32,550 bases of DNA, from the IMG/VR virus record IMGVR_UViG_3300008117_000375, positions 1 through 32,550 of that record; one strand, written 5' to 3'. The position numbers and the translations under genes are program-made. The first letter of the stretch is position 1; each line of letters begins with the position of its first letter. Positions 13,768-23,519 of the stretch are shown in pieces. A model generated the notes under the pieces. It ran no database searches. It was not told the origin of the DNA and saw nothing but the letters and a program-made list of their open reading frames with translations. The stretch comes from a virus.

Positions 13768-16116
13768 CTAAATATGTCTGTTGAACAACTGCCCTTTATC
13801 TTTTATCCTTAAATTGATTACGGCAGTTGCCAAGCTATAAGCCCCATCACCATTCCAATTTGGTTGGTATGAATCTGTATCAGCTATGTATTCCTTGAAG
13901 TCATCTTGGGTATCACCAATCCCAAAATGGTCACAATCCACTTGCACACTTAAACAATCATGGAAAGTTTCAGAGGCAAAATCTGTATGTAACTCCCAAT
14001 ACTTTTCTATTTCAGAATATACAACCCTTGCATTTCCAGTACCACTTTTTTGAATCTGTTTTTCTTTGGGGTATGTTGGATTTATTGACCTTATGATTGC
14101 TCTTTGTGTTAATTTGAATCCAGTATTTACAAAATCAAAACCAAAAGCATTTTGGTCACAATAGGCAACAAGCATTTTGCTTCTTGGTATTGGGGTTGAT
14201 GAAAACCTTATGCATTCACTTGTATAAGTAGCCTCAAATGGTTCTGTCTTATATACATTTATATTATCTACAATTATATAACCTATAACATAATTCAATT
14301 GGAAATAATCATTGGAACTTTTTTCAAAAGCCCCATTAATTTGGACATAACCACCATTTGCATTATATGTTTGAGTATATGAATAAACACCATTTGCATT
14401 TTGGTATAAACCAATTGGGCTACCATTAACAATGTAAGCCCTTACACCAATATTTGGGTCTGAACTATTTACAATTTCATACTCTGTTTGATATGTACCC
14501 GGAGTGAATAAAGGTTGAACTGCATTGGTTATAATTGGGTAAGCAGAATTTCCCGATGTGAAAACCATTGCAACATCATCAATTGAACCATCAAAATCAC
14601 TTGATGGGGTAAATGTTATCCTTGATGCTCCAAGTTGGTATGGTGTATATATTTGACAAAACCTATCATTGCCTTTCCATGTATAGCTTGTACTATTTAC
14701 GGCAGTACCAACTTTGCAAGTTATCGTTCCGGCAGTTGAGCCACTAATGGTGAATTTAACCCAATAATTAAAATTAGTGCCGGGTGGTGGTGTAAATAAT
14801 AAATTTAAGTCTTGGTATAATGTAGCAGTACTACCCGGTGTATGTTGTGCCTTGTTTGATGATAAAGCCCAATTTGTTCCAAAATTCCAATTTGAACTTG
14901 TTGCAAAATTTCCATTTGTTATCCAATCAATATATCCATTACTAAATGGGTCAAATATCAATTTCATTTGATTGCCGGTATTGTCATATTGGACAACTGC
15001 GTTGTTTCTTGACCAATATGTATAACCATCATCAAAAGAGGGGTCAATTACAATATTATCAGAGGTCAATATACACTCATCATAAATGGTTAAATTGTAA
15101 CACCCATCAATTAAATCATAATTTTCAAATGCAAAATCTATGGTTACAAATTCATTGAAATAAGTAATTGAATCAGATACATCAGTTATAAATCCATCTT
15201 GGTCAACCAATTCAAGACCATAATTTTTTTTTAACTCATATACCTCAATATTGGAAATTGTACCTTGAAAGGTTGCAGACCTATCAAAAAACAAAGTACC
15301 ATTTACGGTAGGTGTTAGATAAAATACATAATCACCATCTGCTGAAACATTTGTTGTTGTTGCATCAGATATGTTGCCAGTCAATGTACCATCAATATAA
15401 TTTGTAACCCTAAATTTCAGTTGATAATATGAATTGGCACTATATGTATCTGTTGTGTTTTCCAAAATAGAACCTAAACCAGTTGCTCCAGTTATTGCAT
15501 CAACAGAACCATCAAGATTTATAACCCACCTACAATTATTATCCCAATGGGTGTATGTAATTGGGTATGCATATATTGAATCAACTGAACCATTAAAATC
15601 AGCACTTGGTAAAATATCAATTACATTGAATAATGATATGTTTACCATATTAAATTCAATTGTACCACTTGTTTGCAGTATAGGGCTATAAGTATATGAG
15701 CCAAAAGCTCCAAATCTTATTCTAATATATCCGGCAGTTGTGGTCATTGTGATGCTGATTTTAAATTGACCACAAGAGATTATTGAGGCATTTGATTGAG
15801 TGGTTGGTGAAATGGTTGGTGGGGTTGGTGTATTTGTAATTTTATCTCCCCCATATGTCCAAGTTGTTCCTAATGTCCAACCGGCAGAGCCTCCAGTAAA
15901 CCCACCGTTTACAATAATATTGCCACCTAAAGTATAAGTTTGAAAATTAGCATCTGTAATTAAATTGTTGTTATTACATGGTGTTTGATAGAATTGGGTT
16001 GAAACCCTATCACCGGTTTGTATAGGAAAACAATATTTTTCAGAACCACATATGTAATTATTGGGGCTATCAATATCCGGAAAATATGGTTGATGTTTGT
16101 TAAGTAAAAGAGGCAT
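13768..16116 (-). CDS. Tail protein with repeated carbohydrate-binding-like modules
   Basis: The 782-residue product is a beta-rich mosaic. Segments starting at about residues 66 (NIIVNGGFTGGSAGWTLG), 194 (NCRWVINLDGS), 353 (NIVIDPSFDDGYTYWS) and 397 (DWITNGNFATSSNWNFG) share the Asn-Gly-Phe...Trp opening of galactose-binding-like (CBM) modules. Their ends share FNGSVDSI (174), FQGTISNI (284), FDGSIDDV (508) and VDNINVY near 637. Such modules bind host surface glycans in phage adhesins. The C-terminal 130 residues are not repetitive and may anchor the protein to the tail tip. It overlaps the hub-like gene by 17 bp. Receptor binding is inferred from domain type and location. Confidence 0.6.
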   Translation of the reverse strand: MPLLLNKHQPYFPDIDSPNNYICGSEKYCFPIQTGDRVSTQFYQTPCNNNNLITDANFQTYTLGGNIIVNGGFTGGSAGWTLGTTWTYGGDKITNTPTPPTISPTTQSNASIISCGQFKISITMTTTAGYIRIRFGAFGSYTYSPILQTSGTIEFNMVNISLFNVIDILPSADFNGSVDSIYAYPITYTHWDNNCRWVINLDGSVDAITGATGLGSILENTTDTYSANSYYQLKFRVTNYIDGTLTGNISDATTTNVSADGDYVFYLTPTVNGTLFFDRSATFQGTISNIEVYELKKNYGLELVDQDGFITDVSDSITYFNEFVTIDFAFENYDLIDGCYNLTIYDECILTSDNIVIDPSFDDGYTYWSRNNAVVQYDNTGNQMKLIFDPFSNGYIDWITNGNFATSSNWNFGTNWALSSNKAQHTPGSTATLYQDLNLLFTPPPGTNFNYWVKFTISGSTAGTITCKVGTAVNSTSYTWKGNDRFCQIYTPYQLGASRITFTPSSDFDGSIDDVAMVFTSGNSAYPIITNAVQPLFTPGTYQTEYEIVNSSDPNIGVRAYIVNGSPIGLYQNANGVYSYTQTYNANGGYVQINGAFEKSSNDYFQLNYVIGYIIVDNINVYKTEPFEATYTSECIRFSSTPIPRSKMLVAYCDQNAFGFDFVNTGFKLTQRAIIRSINPTYPKEKQIQKSGTGNARVVYSEIEKYWELHTDFASETFHDCLSVQVDCDHFGIGDTQDDFKEYIADTDSYQPNWNGDGAYSLATAVINLRIKDKGQLFNRHI

Positions 16117-18160
16117 ATTTTGAGGTTATTATTTTTATTTGAGTTAAACCATTCCAATCATTTCTTTTCATACTATCTATCCAACCAATTCTTGTAACAC
16201 CATCTTTTTCAAACTCTATTTTTCTTGTCACATTGGTTAACAAATTTATATAATCTTCTTGGGGTATTTCATAATCAAAATCATATAAATATTTATTAGC
16301 ATTGTTGTTACCCGAACCACCACCACCACCAACATATGAAGGTGTTACAATAGTTGAATAGGTTGCTTCATTTATATTTAAAATTGGTATATTATTAGGA
16401 AATAATGTAAGTGTATTATAAAATATTGCAACATCTAAGGAACAAATCGCATAATCACCGGCAACACCAGTTACAACAAATGTTGCAGTATCAGTATATA
16501 AACCATTAAATCGTTTATATGGAATTATAAATTCATTTTGTGTAATTAGGTTATTTGCTGAATCATATAGACCCAATTTTAATTTCAATCTAAAATAATA
16601 TGAGTCTAAAGTAAACCCACCATTATTACAATTCACAACATTATAAGTGGTTTCAAATAAAAAATTATAAGTTCCATCTACTGGCAATGTATATCTCCCA
16701 TTTGTATTGTTATAGTTACCACCATCATCAAAATTTCCAGTAGAAGTTTCATCGGGAAATATAACTAATGGATAGTTATACCAAATTGGTGGTGGGTTGT
16801 TTGCACCAGTACCACAACAAATATAATTTGTCAAACCTATGGGATTACCATAAGATGGATTATTTGAAAAGGATATTGGATTTGTCCCTAATGATGCATG
16901 AAAACCATACCCACCCAATCCATTAAAGTTGCCAAAGGTTGTAAGAAATTGATTTGAATATCTTTGAACTTTATTAAAATTATTTATTCCAATGTTGTAC
17001 CAACAATTACCACCGGCTTGTGGATATTGAACGGCAGATGCAGTTTTATTTATATAATCAACACCATTGCATTCTATTATAAATATCTCATCAATAAGAT
17101 TGGTTGATGTTCCGATTATAGTATCATGTATGGAGTTTGTATCAATTATAAAACTATTAACAAGGTTTAATTCATTGTCAATATTACATTGACCAAGTGG
17201 AAAAAATTCTTCTTTAACCCATCCATAATATGAAATACTATTGTCAAATGAACCACTTGTTACTTTATTTGAGCCAACCAATACTTTGCTATAAATAGAT
17301 TGTGCATCTATTGAAACATTCAACTCCTTTATATCATTAAATGAATATGCAATTCCATCATTAAATGATGTATCATAAGTTTCAAGTCTTAATATAGGGT
17401 TGTTTAAATCAGTTGTATCAATCCAAAAAAATACATTGTAAAGCTTTCGCATCTCATCAAAAAGCTTTTCAAATGTTAGTTTGATAACTGGCTCTTGTGC
17501 ATTGGGGTATATTGTATAAGGGTTCAACAAATCTTGACCCTTGCACAAAAATGGCTTTTCATTTAAGTCAATTAAAAATTGAGAGTAAAAGGATATTTTG
17601 TTATCACTAATTGCCCTAACTATCAAATCAAATACATCATAAACCAAATATGCCTCATAATATGCTCCAGTTGTTGAACCATAAACACAAGTATTGTGGT
17701 TAAACAAATTCAATGAATACTTAGATATTTGTGTTAGTAGAAAATCTGATTTTGTTACTATTGCACTTAAATTTACCTCAAGGTTTTTATTGTTGTTTAT
17801 ATATGAATAAAAGCTATTGTCTTGAATCTTTGTCTTTAAGGTTTGGGTATGATACTCAAATTTTATGCTTGGTATTTTTATTGTGCCTACATAAAATAGC
17901 CTTGTATCTGTATTGCTGAAAACATCATAAATTTTTATTTCTGCCTCATTACAAGCACCGGAGTCAAACAAGTTTTTCAAGTATGCATAACCCGAAATTG
18001 TACCAACTGGCAAATCATTGTTAGCGTTCAACTCCAATTCAACATCTTGGGTAACCAACAAATTGTTCAGTCTTCTATCCCTTTTTATGGAACTGGATAA
18101 GTCTGTATCATTAATTGGTTGGTCAATCAACTGACCATCTATGTAAAATAAAAATGCCAT
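16100..18160 (-). CDS. Putative tail hub / baseplate protein
   Basis: The 686-residue product follows the fibre gene. Its N-terminal third (for example FYVGTIKIPSIKFEYHTQTL) resembles the start of phage tail-associated hub proteins, which form the ring under the tail tube and attach fibres. A long beta-rich region rich in Asn and Tyr follows, then a flexible Gly-linker (GGGGGSG) near residue 620 and a C-terminal domain (YEIPQEDYINLL to the end). No peptidase or lysozyme motif was seen, so any wall-degrading function is not visible. It overlaps its neighbours by 1 and 17 bp, making one tail-tip operon. The assignment is from position, size and composition. Confidence 0.5.
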   Translation of the reverse strand: MAFLFYIDGQLIDQPINDTDLSSSIKRDRRLNNLLVTQDVELELNANNDLPVGTISGYAYLKNLFDSGACNEAEIKIYDVFSNTDTRLFYVGTIKIPSIKFEYHTQTLKTKIQDNSFYSYINNNKNLEVNLSAIVTKSDFLLTQISKYSLNLFNHNTCVYGSTTGAYYEAYLVYDVFDLIVRAISDNKISFYSQFLIDLNEKPFLCKGQDLLNPYTIYPNAQEPVIKLTFEKLFDEMRKLYNVFFWIDTTDLNNPILRLETYDTSFNDGIAYSFNDIKELNVSIDAQSIYSKVLVGSNKVTSGSFDNSISYYGWVKEEFFPLGQCNIDNELNLVNSFIIDTNSIHDTIIGTSTNLIDEIFIIECNGVDYINKTASAVQYPQAGGNCWYNIGINNFNKVQRYSNQFLTTFGNFNGLGGYGFHASLGTNPISFSNNPSYGNPIGLTNYICCGTGANNPPPIWYNYPLVIFPDETSTGNFDDGGNYNNTNGRYTLPVDGTYNFLFETTYNVVNCNNGGFTLDSYYFRLKLKLGLYDSANNLITQNEFIIPYKRFNGLYTDTATFVVTGVAGDYAICSLDVAIFYNTLTLFPNNIPILNINEATYSTIVTPSYVGGGGGSGNNNANKYLYDFDYEIPQEDYINLLTNVTRKIEFEKDGVTRIGWIDSMKRNDWNGLTQIKIITSKYASFT

Positions 18161-18459
18161 TATACCAAAGTCAATTGTAGTTCTTGTGCAACATAATCAA
18201 AAATAGGTTGGTCATCAGCACCCCAATTGGCAACCAATGGATAAGTCAAAGGTATGTTGCCCTCTGCCAATACCGTTTCAATTATTGAGCCATCAACATC
18301 TTCCTCATGTTGTATTAGGTCATAATGAACTTGACCCGGTGAGGCTATAAAATCATAACCAGTATAAAGGCAAAGCTTCAAAACATTTGCTTGATAGGTA
18401 AAACCTTGTGACCATATATCTATTGGGGTTATCTCCCTTTGATTCGCTTGTAAATTCAT
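18160..18459 (-). CDS. Small tail protein, unknown
   Basis: The start is put at the ATG at 18459, which forms a TAATG overlap with the fibre gene stop; a longer in-frame start at 18513 would overlap by 54 bp. The 99-residue product begins MNLQANQREITPIDIW and is a mixed helix/strand protein without membrane segments. The sequence includes DVDGSIIET, a likely loop. It sits between the fibre and hub-like genes, suggesting a small adaptor or assembly factor of the tail tip. Family unknown. Confidence 0.5.
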   Translation of the reverse strand: MNLQANQREITPIDIWSQGFTYQANVLKLCLYTGYDFIASPGQVHYDLIQHEEDVDGSIIETVLAEGNIPLTYPLVANWGADDQPIFDYVAQELQLTLV

Positions 18460-20240
18460 TATTCTATGTATATATATCCACCAAATATAGTTGTCAAAGG
18501 GTTGGTTGCCCAAGTTGGATTGATAAATTTAATCTCAATGTAATCACCGGCAACAACCACAATGCTCAAAGATGAGTTGCTAAAGACCCTCTCATTGGTT
18601 GCAACTGATAAAGTTTGTATTAAAGTATCTGTTAAATTGTTTAACCTAATATAACCACTCCAAGCTTGGTTTGTACCGGCAGTACCACTATAACAATATA
18701 TCTCTGCCCTTTTTATTGTACCACTTTTTGGAATGTAAACCTTGCTGATGTTTGCAGTTGTCACCGGTGCTTTAGGCAAATTGCCAAAGTATATTGTTTG
18801 AGCATCAACCGGTGATGATGTCAAGGCTTGAACTGATAAAGTGTAACCGGGAATAGGTATTGAACCACTCCCAAGAATGCTTGTCCCATTAATGGTTTTT
18901 ATATTAGTTCCACTTACAAGCAAATCTTGTTTGCCATTGAAGGTTGTCCAATCAGCACTTGCCAAGTATCCACTTTGTGAACCATTGGCTTGAGCAACTT
19001 GAATTGTTGTACCAGTTCCAATAACTGCATTTGTGCCACCACTAATGGTTAATATTGATGATGTTGCTTCAGTCAAATTTCCCTTTGTAAGTGCCGGTTC
19101 TTTGCTATTGAAAGTTGACCAATCACTTGTTGAAAGCAAACCCCTATTTGTTGCTGATGCAGTTGGTATGTTGAATGTATGTACATTGGTAGCTGATGCA
19201 ATGTTAAAATCTGTACCACTTGAACCAGTTGCAAATGTTTGGCTTGTTCCGGTTTCAGAATTTAATGATGTTATGCCACTACCACTTGAAGGGGCTTGGG
19301 CAATCCACAAAGAGCCATCATAGGTTAATACATCACCGGCAATTGGTGGGGTGGTAATCAAATCCACATCATGTATTTCTGCAAGTTCATAACCGTTTTG
19401 AGGTCTTACATAAATCTCACCATTTGCATTGGCTTTCTCAACAACACCAATGTAAACAAGGTGTTCCGGTGCATATGGCTTGACATTTGTCAAATCACCA
19501 AATGTGTTTGCAAGATATAAAGTATCACCTTCAGAAAACAAGGATGTATCAACACCCTTTATTTGACCTTGACAAATTACCATACCATTTTGACCAGCCC
19601 CAATATCTTCAGCACATAACCCCAATGTCTTGGCACTATATTGGTCTGATGTATTCTTTGCCAATTTTACCGAAGCCTTGTTGCCAGTAGCTTGGTATAA
19701 ATAAACTGCATCACCTTTATAAATGGTTGAACCTTCTGCATTGTGTACATAGGCATGAAGTGTTTGACCAATATTGCTTTCAACATTGGAATTATTGAGC
19801 ATATATGTCAAAGAGCCAGTTGAACCATCATAAGCAATTTGACCCGGAGCCGGTGAGTTGAATGGGTTTAAACTGAATGCAACAAAATCAGTATTTAAAC
19901 CATACCCACCCAAATCAACATTGTTTGTAGCACCGGTATAAGGGACATAATATTGAAAGTTTAAATATATGTTGTCCCAAGCAGAAACAATATAACTATT
20001 TAAAACGGTTTGTATTTCAAATGCACTTGATGGGGTGATATAACCAAAAAGCACATCATTGTAATCAATTGTAAGGCTTCGTGTAATACCATTACCCGGA
20101 TTTTCCGTATCAGTCCAATACAAAGTAATATTTGGGTTGTCAATTGTCCACCTTAATCTGAATTTTGGAATATACCATTCTCTCCATCCATCTGTAATGT
20201 AGATGTCAATTTCACTATTGTCTGAAATATTAAAAGTCAT
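18459..20240 (-). CDS. Tail fibre / receptor-binding protein with repeats
   Basis: The 593-residue product follows the tape measure and has a fibre layout. The N-terminal ~95 residues probably attach to the tail. A PYTGATNNVDLGGYGL segment follows (about 100-115). Two repeats, NRGLLSTSDWSTFNSKEPAL (about 365-384) and SGYLASADWTTFNGKQDLL (about 423-441), are typical of trimeric fibre shafts in Bacteroidetes phages. The C-terminal 120 residues form a non-repetitive tip, the likely receptor contact. It ends in overlap with the small tail gene. Fibre assignment is good; the exact receptor is unknown. Confidence 0.7.
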   Translation of the reverse strand: MTFNISDNSEIDIYITDGWREWYIPKFRLRWTIDNPNITLYWTDTENPGNGITRSLTIDYNDVLFGYITPSSAFEIQTVLNSYIVSAWDNIYLNFQYYVPYTGATNNVDLGGYGLNTDFVAFSLNPFNSPAPGQIAYDGSTGSLTYMLNNSNVESNIGQTLHAYVHNAEGSTIYKGDAVYLYQATGNKASVKLAKNTSDQYSAKTLGLCAEDIGAGQNGMVICQGQIKGVDTSLFSEGDTLYLANTFGDLTNVKPYAPEHLVYIGVVEKANANGEIYVRPQNGYELAEIHDVDLITTPPIAGDVLTYDGSLWIAQAPSSGSGITSLNSETGTSQTFATGSSGTDFNIASATNVHTFNIPTASATNRGLLSTSDWSTFNSKEPALTKGNLTEATSSILTISGGTNAVIGTGTTIQVAQANGSQSGYLASADWTTFNGKQDLLVSGTNIKTINGTSILGSGSIPIPGYTLSVQALTSSPVDAQTIYFGNLPKAPVTTANISKVYIPKSGTIKRAEIYCYSGTAGTNQAWSGYIRLNNLTDTLIQTLSVATNERVFSNSSLSIVVVAGDYIEIKFINPTWATNPLTTIFGGYIYIE

Positions 20241-20243
20241 TTA

Positions 20244-23200
20244 TTATCTCCTATAAGGGTCATACATTGGCAATTTGGATGCAATGGCTTTAGCTATCTC
20301 ATCAACATTGGTTATTGGTTGCCCTTTTCTCCTAACCCTTTCCAAATCTATTGCATTCAAACCACCATTGTAATAAATGGACTTGCTGATGTTTTCGGCA
20401 AATGATGATTGTTTGTCATTCTCATAAGCTACCTTTTGCCTTTCAAGAGCCGGGGCAATATATGTTTTTGCAATGTATTTGTTTAGGTTGTTGTCAAACA
20501 TTGCATCCAATATTTCACTATATTCTTTTGTTTGCCTTGCCGGTAATACCTTTGAATGGCTTGGCATATAAACTATCTCCTCACCCTCTTCTCCAACTCT
20601 TGCCATGTGTCCTTTTGAACCAGTATCTTTTGAACCCTTCCGGTATGGTATTGGTTGAGCAAGTACGGTAGCAGTTTGTAAACCGGCTAATGCAAGTATC
20701 AAACCACTTAAAATACCACCAGTTGTAAGGTTTTTTACATCAGCCAAAGCTTGAGCCGTATTTATTGCAATTTGAAACAATGCATTTGCCTTATCCAATA
20801 TGGCTTGTTTCTTTTTTATTTCCCTAATCTTTTTCTGTGCTTCCTCTTCAGCTTTTACTTTTGCATCTTCAAGTTGTTGCTTTTGTAATTTGGCTTGTTC
20901 ATCTGTAATCCTTCTAAATTCCAAATCCTCTTCAACTTTCGCCAAACTCTCATCTATTGCATCAATTTCAGCTTGTTTAATTTGCTCAATCTGTTCAATC
21001 CTTTTTTCTGCAAATACATCATACAAATTGCTTAACTCCCCAAGTATTGCCCCAACTTGTTGCAATGCTTGTGCATTTTGACTGACAAAATCCAATACAC
21101 CTTGACCAAGCTTTGTTTGAGCATCATTGTATTGTTGCTCTGCCTCATCAAATTGCTTTTGTGCATTGTCAGTTATTTCCTTTCTTTTCTTATCAAACTC
21201 AAGGGTGATATTGGTTTTTCTTTGAGTGGCATTGGCAAAACCTTTTACTGAATCCTTTTCTGCTTCCTCTTGTTTGTTCAACTCATCAATCTTGGCTTGT
21301 GTTTCCTCATCCAAAGCTTGTTTAAACAATATTAACCTTTGGTCTAAATTCTTTTTTGCCTCACCCCTTTGAGCAATACCAATACCCTTTTCAATATCCT
21401 TAATTATATTCTCAAATTGCTTCCCTTGTTGTTCAGTCTGTTTAGATATTTCTAAAATGTTGCCTTCGGCTATGAGCCTTCTTGCTTGTTCCTTTAGTTT
21501 TTTTAACTCATCTACCGTAGTTTGTTCAAGTGTTAGAATCTCTTTGGCACTCTTTTGGTCAATCAAATCCTTTCTGCCTTGCCTAATGCTTTCAAACAAT
21601 TCTTGAGCCTCTTTGGTCAAAGTGTTGTTTGCTTTGGCTTGGGCAATCTTTAAATTAATATCCTCATCAACAAATTCTTTGTTCAAATCCCTTATTTGCT
21701 CAATTTTGTCAACTGCCTCAGCAAAAGATTTTGGTTCTATCAATTCAATGGGGGCAGTCCTTAATTCCCTTTGTATTTGGTTTAATTCATTTTTTAAACC
21801 TTCTAAAAGTTGCTTTCTTGCTTGAGCAGTCTTTTCAGCCTCTTGCCTTGCTTTCTCTTCAGCCTTTTGCCTCTCTTCCAATTCCCTTGTGATAAGGGTT
21901 ATATTTGATTTGATTACTGACCTATTCACATTGCCATTTTCCTCAACATACTGGTTTAATTCCTTTGTTGATTTGGCTTTAATTTTGTCAAGGCTCAACT
22001 CATCTTGCTTATCCTTTATCAATTGTTTTTGATTGTCAATGCCACTTTTTATGGCTTTGATGTTTTCCTCATAAACAATCTTATTTATTCCGGCTTGTTC
22101 CCTTTCAGCTTCAATTTGTTCACGCAATTTTACATTGAGTGCCTCTTTATTCTTTACTTGCCTATTCAATGCAACCTCATTCTTTGCAAGTGCATCCTCA
22201 TATTTTTTTAGGTTGTCCAATAAACCTTTTAAAATCTCATCATCAGTTTTGCCAAGTTCCTTTTGGTCTTTAATAAAAGCATCAACATTTCGTGGGGCTG
22301 ACTCTGTTGCTATTGCTCTTGTATCATCCAATTGTTCATTGTAACCCAATAGGGATGCAGTAGCTTGTAAGATTGCATTTTTAACACTAAGCCAAGCCGG
22401 TGCCAATTGTTGACCCACAAAGTCTGATAATCTTGAAGCAATTTTCTCTTGCTCAAGCAACTGGTCATTGATACTTTCAGCCTCAAGGTCTGCTTTACCC
22501 AAAAACTTTTCTGTGCCTTGCAAGATGGCGTTGTAGTTTTCCAATTCTGTTTTTGTTGTGCTTATTTGCACACCCAAGTTTTGGAACTGCTTACCAGTAC
22601 CATTTAAGGCATTTCCAACAGATTGGGAAGCACCAACAATGTCTTGACCGGTTATTTTTGCATAACCAACAAGCTTTGGTATCAACTCATCAATTTGCTG
22701 ACCAGTCAAACCAAAAGCCGACAATATGCCTTGTGCTTGTCTTATTTGCTCACTTGAAAAAATGGTTGTCCTTCCTAATGTTTCAGCTTGTTGGTTTAAC
22801 CCTTCAAATACATTTGTTGACTCACCACCAATGGTAACAATGGTGTCCCTTAATGTTTCAACTGATTTTTCAGCCCTTGCAAATGATTCTACTGCATTCC
22901 TTGTAAAGCTTACAATTGCCTCCAATGAAAAGGCTATACCAAAAGCACCGGCAATTCTATTAAGGCTATTGGTTATTTGATTAAATGCTTTCTCTGTATT
23001 GTTACCAACTTGGGTAGCACCGGCACCAACCTCATTAAGCCTAAATTTTGTTTCGTTTAGTTTGTTATTGTAACCAGTAAGAAAAGCCGGGTCAAATGCT
23101 TTTTTGTTTTCCTCTCTTATTTGCTTCAGCCTTTCAACATCAACTTTGAGGTTTTGTAACCTTTTCTTTTGTGCTTCGTTTTGCTTATTGGTATTCTTTT

Positions 23201-23327
23201 GTATCTCATCAGATGTCTGCTTGGTAGCATTTGCAAGTTGTGTTTGTGATGCAACCAATTTACCCAAGTCTTGCTCTAACTCGCTTACATCTGCTTTGTA
23301 TTTTATAATTATGTCTTCGGTTGCCAT
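20244..23327 (-). CDS. Tape measure protein
   Basis: The 1027-residue product is by far the longest in the window. It has an N-terminal coiled coil rich in Gln, Lys and Glu, then a hydrophobic segment (FGIAFSLEAIVSF), and very long heptad regions in the middle. Near the C-terminus is a hydrophobic stretch (GGILSGLILALAGLQTATVL), then GHMARVGEEGEEIVYMPSHS, a C-terminal pattern common in phage tape measures. It sets tail length; at the usual 1.5 angstroms per residue the tail would be about 150 nm (inference). It follows the two chaperone-like genes and precedes the fibre gene, the standard siphophage order. Confidence 0.85.
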   Translation of the reverse strand: MATEDIIIKYKADVSELEQDLGKLVASQTQLANATKQTSDEIQKNTNKQNEAQKKRLQNLKVDVERLKQIREENKKAFDPAFLTGYNNKLNETKFRLNEVGAGATQVGNNTEKAFNQITNSLNRIAGAFGIAFSLEAIVSFTRNAVESFARAEKSVETLRDTIVTIGGESTNVFEGLNQQAETLGRTTIFSSEQIRQAQGILSAFGLTGQQIDELIPKLVGYAKITGQDIVGASQSVGNALNGTGKQFQNLGVQISTTKTELENYNAILQGTEKFLGKADLEAESINDQLLEQEKIASRLSDFVGQQLAPAWLSVKNAILQATASLLGYNEQLDDTRAIATESAPRNVDAFIKDQKELGKTDDEILKGLLDNLKKYEDALAKNEVALNRQVKNKEALNVKLREQIEAEREQAGINKIVYEENIKAIKSGIDNQKQLIKDKQDELSLDKIKAKSTKELNQYVEENGNVNRSVIKSNITLITRELEERQKAEEKARQEAEKTAQARKQLLEGLKNELNQIQRELRTAPIELIEPKSFAEAVDKIEQIRDLNKEFVDEDINLKIAQAKANNTLTKEAQELFESIRQGRKDLIDQKSAKEILTLEQTTVDELKKLKEQARRLIAEGNILEISKQTEQQGKQFENIIKDIEKGIGIAQRGEAKKNLDQRLILFKQALDEETQAKIDELNKQEEAEKDSVKGFANATQRKTNITLEFDKKRKEITDNAQKQFDEAEQQYNDAQTKLGQGVLDFVSQNAQALQQVGAILGELSNLYDVFAEKRIEQIEQIKQAEIDAIDESLAKVEEDLEFRRITDEQAKLQKQQLEDAKVKAEEEAQKKIREIKKKQAILDKANALFQIAINTAQALADVKNLTTGGILSGLILALAGLQTATVLAQPIPYRKGSKDTGSKGHMARVGEEGEEIVYMPSHSKVLPARQTKEYSEILDAMFDNNLNKYIAKTYIAPALERQKVAYENDKQSSFAENISKSIYYNGGLNAIDLERVRRKGQPITNVDEIAKAIASKLPMYDPYRR

Positions 23328-23364
23328 GTCACAAAGTAAGGGTTAAAAATCAATTATCATGTAA

Positions 23365-23372
23365 CAAAGTTA
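23365..23372 (-). promoter_or_regulatory. Possible promoter -7 box for the tape measure gene
   Basis: TAACTTTG on the minus strand fits TAnnTTTG and overlaps the stop codon of the 49-codon gene, 38 bp before the tape measure ATG. A -33 element is not evident, so it may be chance. Confidence 0.3.
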
Positions 23373-23519
23373 AGCCTTTTTAACTTTTATATGAGAATCT
23401 TTTTTAGGTTGCAAAGACTTGATTTTCTTGACATAGGTAGCCAAAGCAATAAGGTAGGTTTCACAAGTTGATGCAAGGATTTGCTCATAGTTTTTTATAT
23501 CCCCATCAACCAAAACCAT
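23370..23519 (-). CDS. Small protein between chaperone and tape measure
   Basis: The 49-residue frame starts with an ATG that overlaps the preceding stop codon as TAATG, and ends 42 bp before the tape measure. It has a helix-like core (YEQILASTCETYLIALATYV) and a Lys-rich tail (KDSHIKVKKA). In many siphophages two chaperone proteins (gpG and gpGT) are encoded here, the second by a ribosomal frameshift. In this phage the second seems to be a separate, coupled cistron. It is probably a tail-assembly factor. The overlap supports translation, but there is no family match. Confidence 0.5.
   Translation of the reverse strand: MVLVDGDIKNYEQILASTCETYLIALATYVKKIKSLQPKKDSHIKVKKA

Noticed and set aside
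22553-23346. Several plus-strand frames opposite the tape measure gene
   Set aside because: They mirror a long coiled-coil coding sequence with biased codons; no promoter or overlap supports them.
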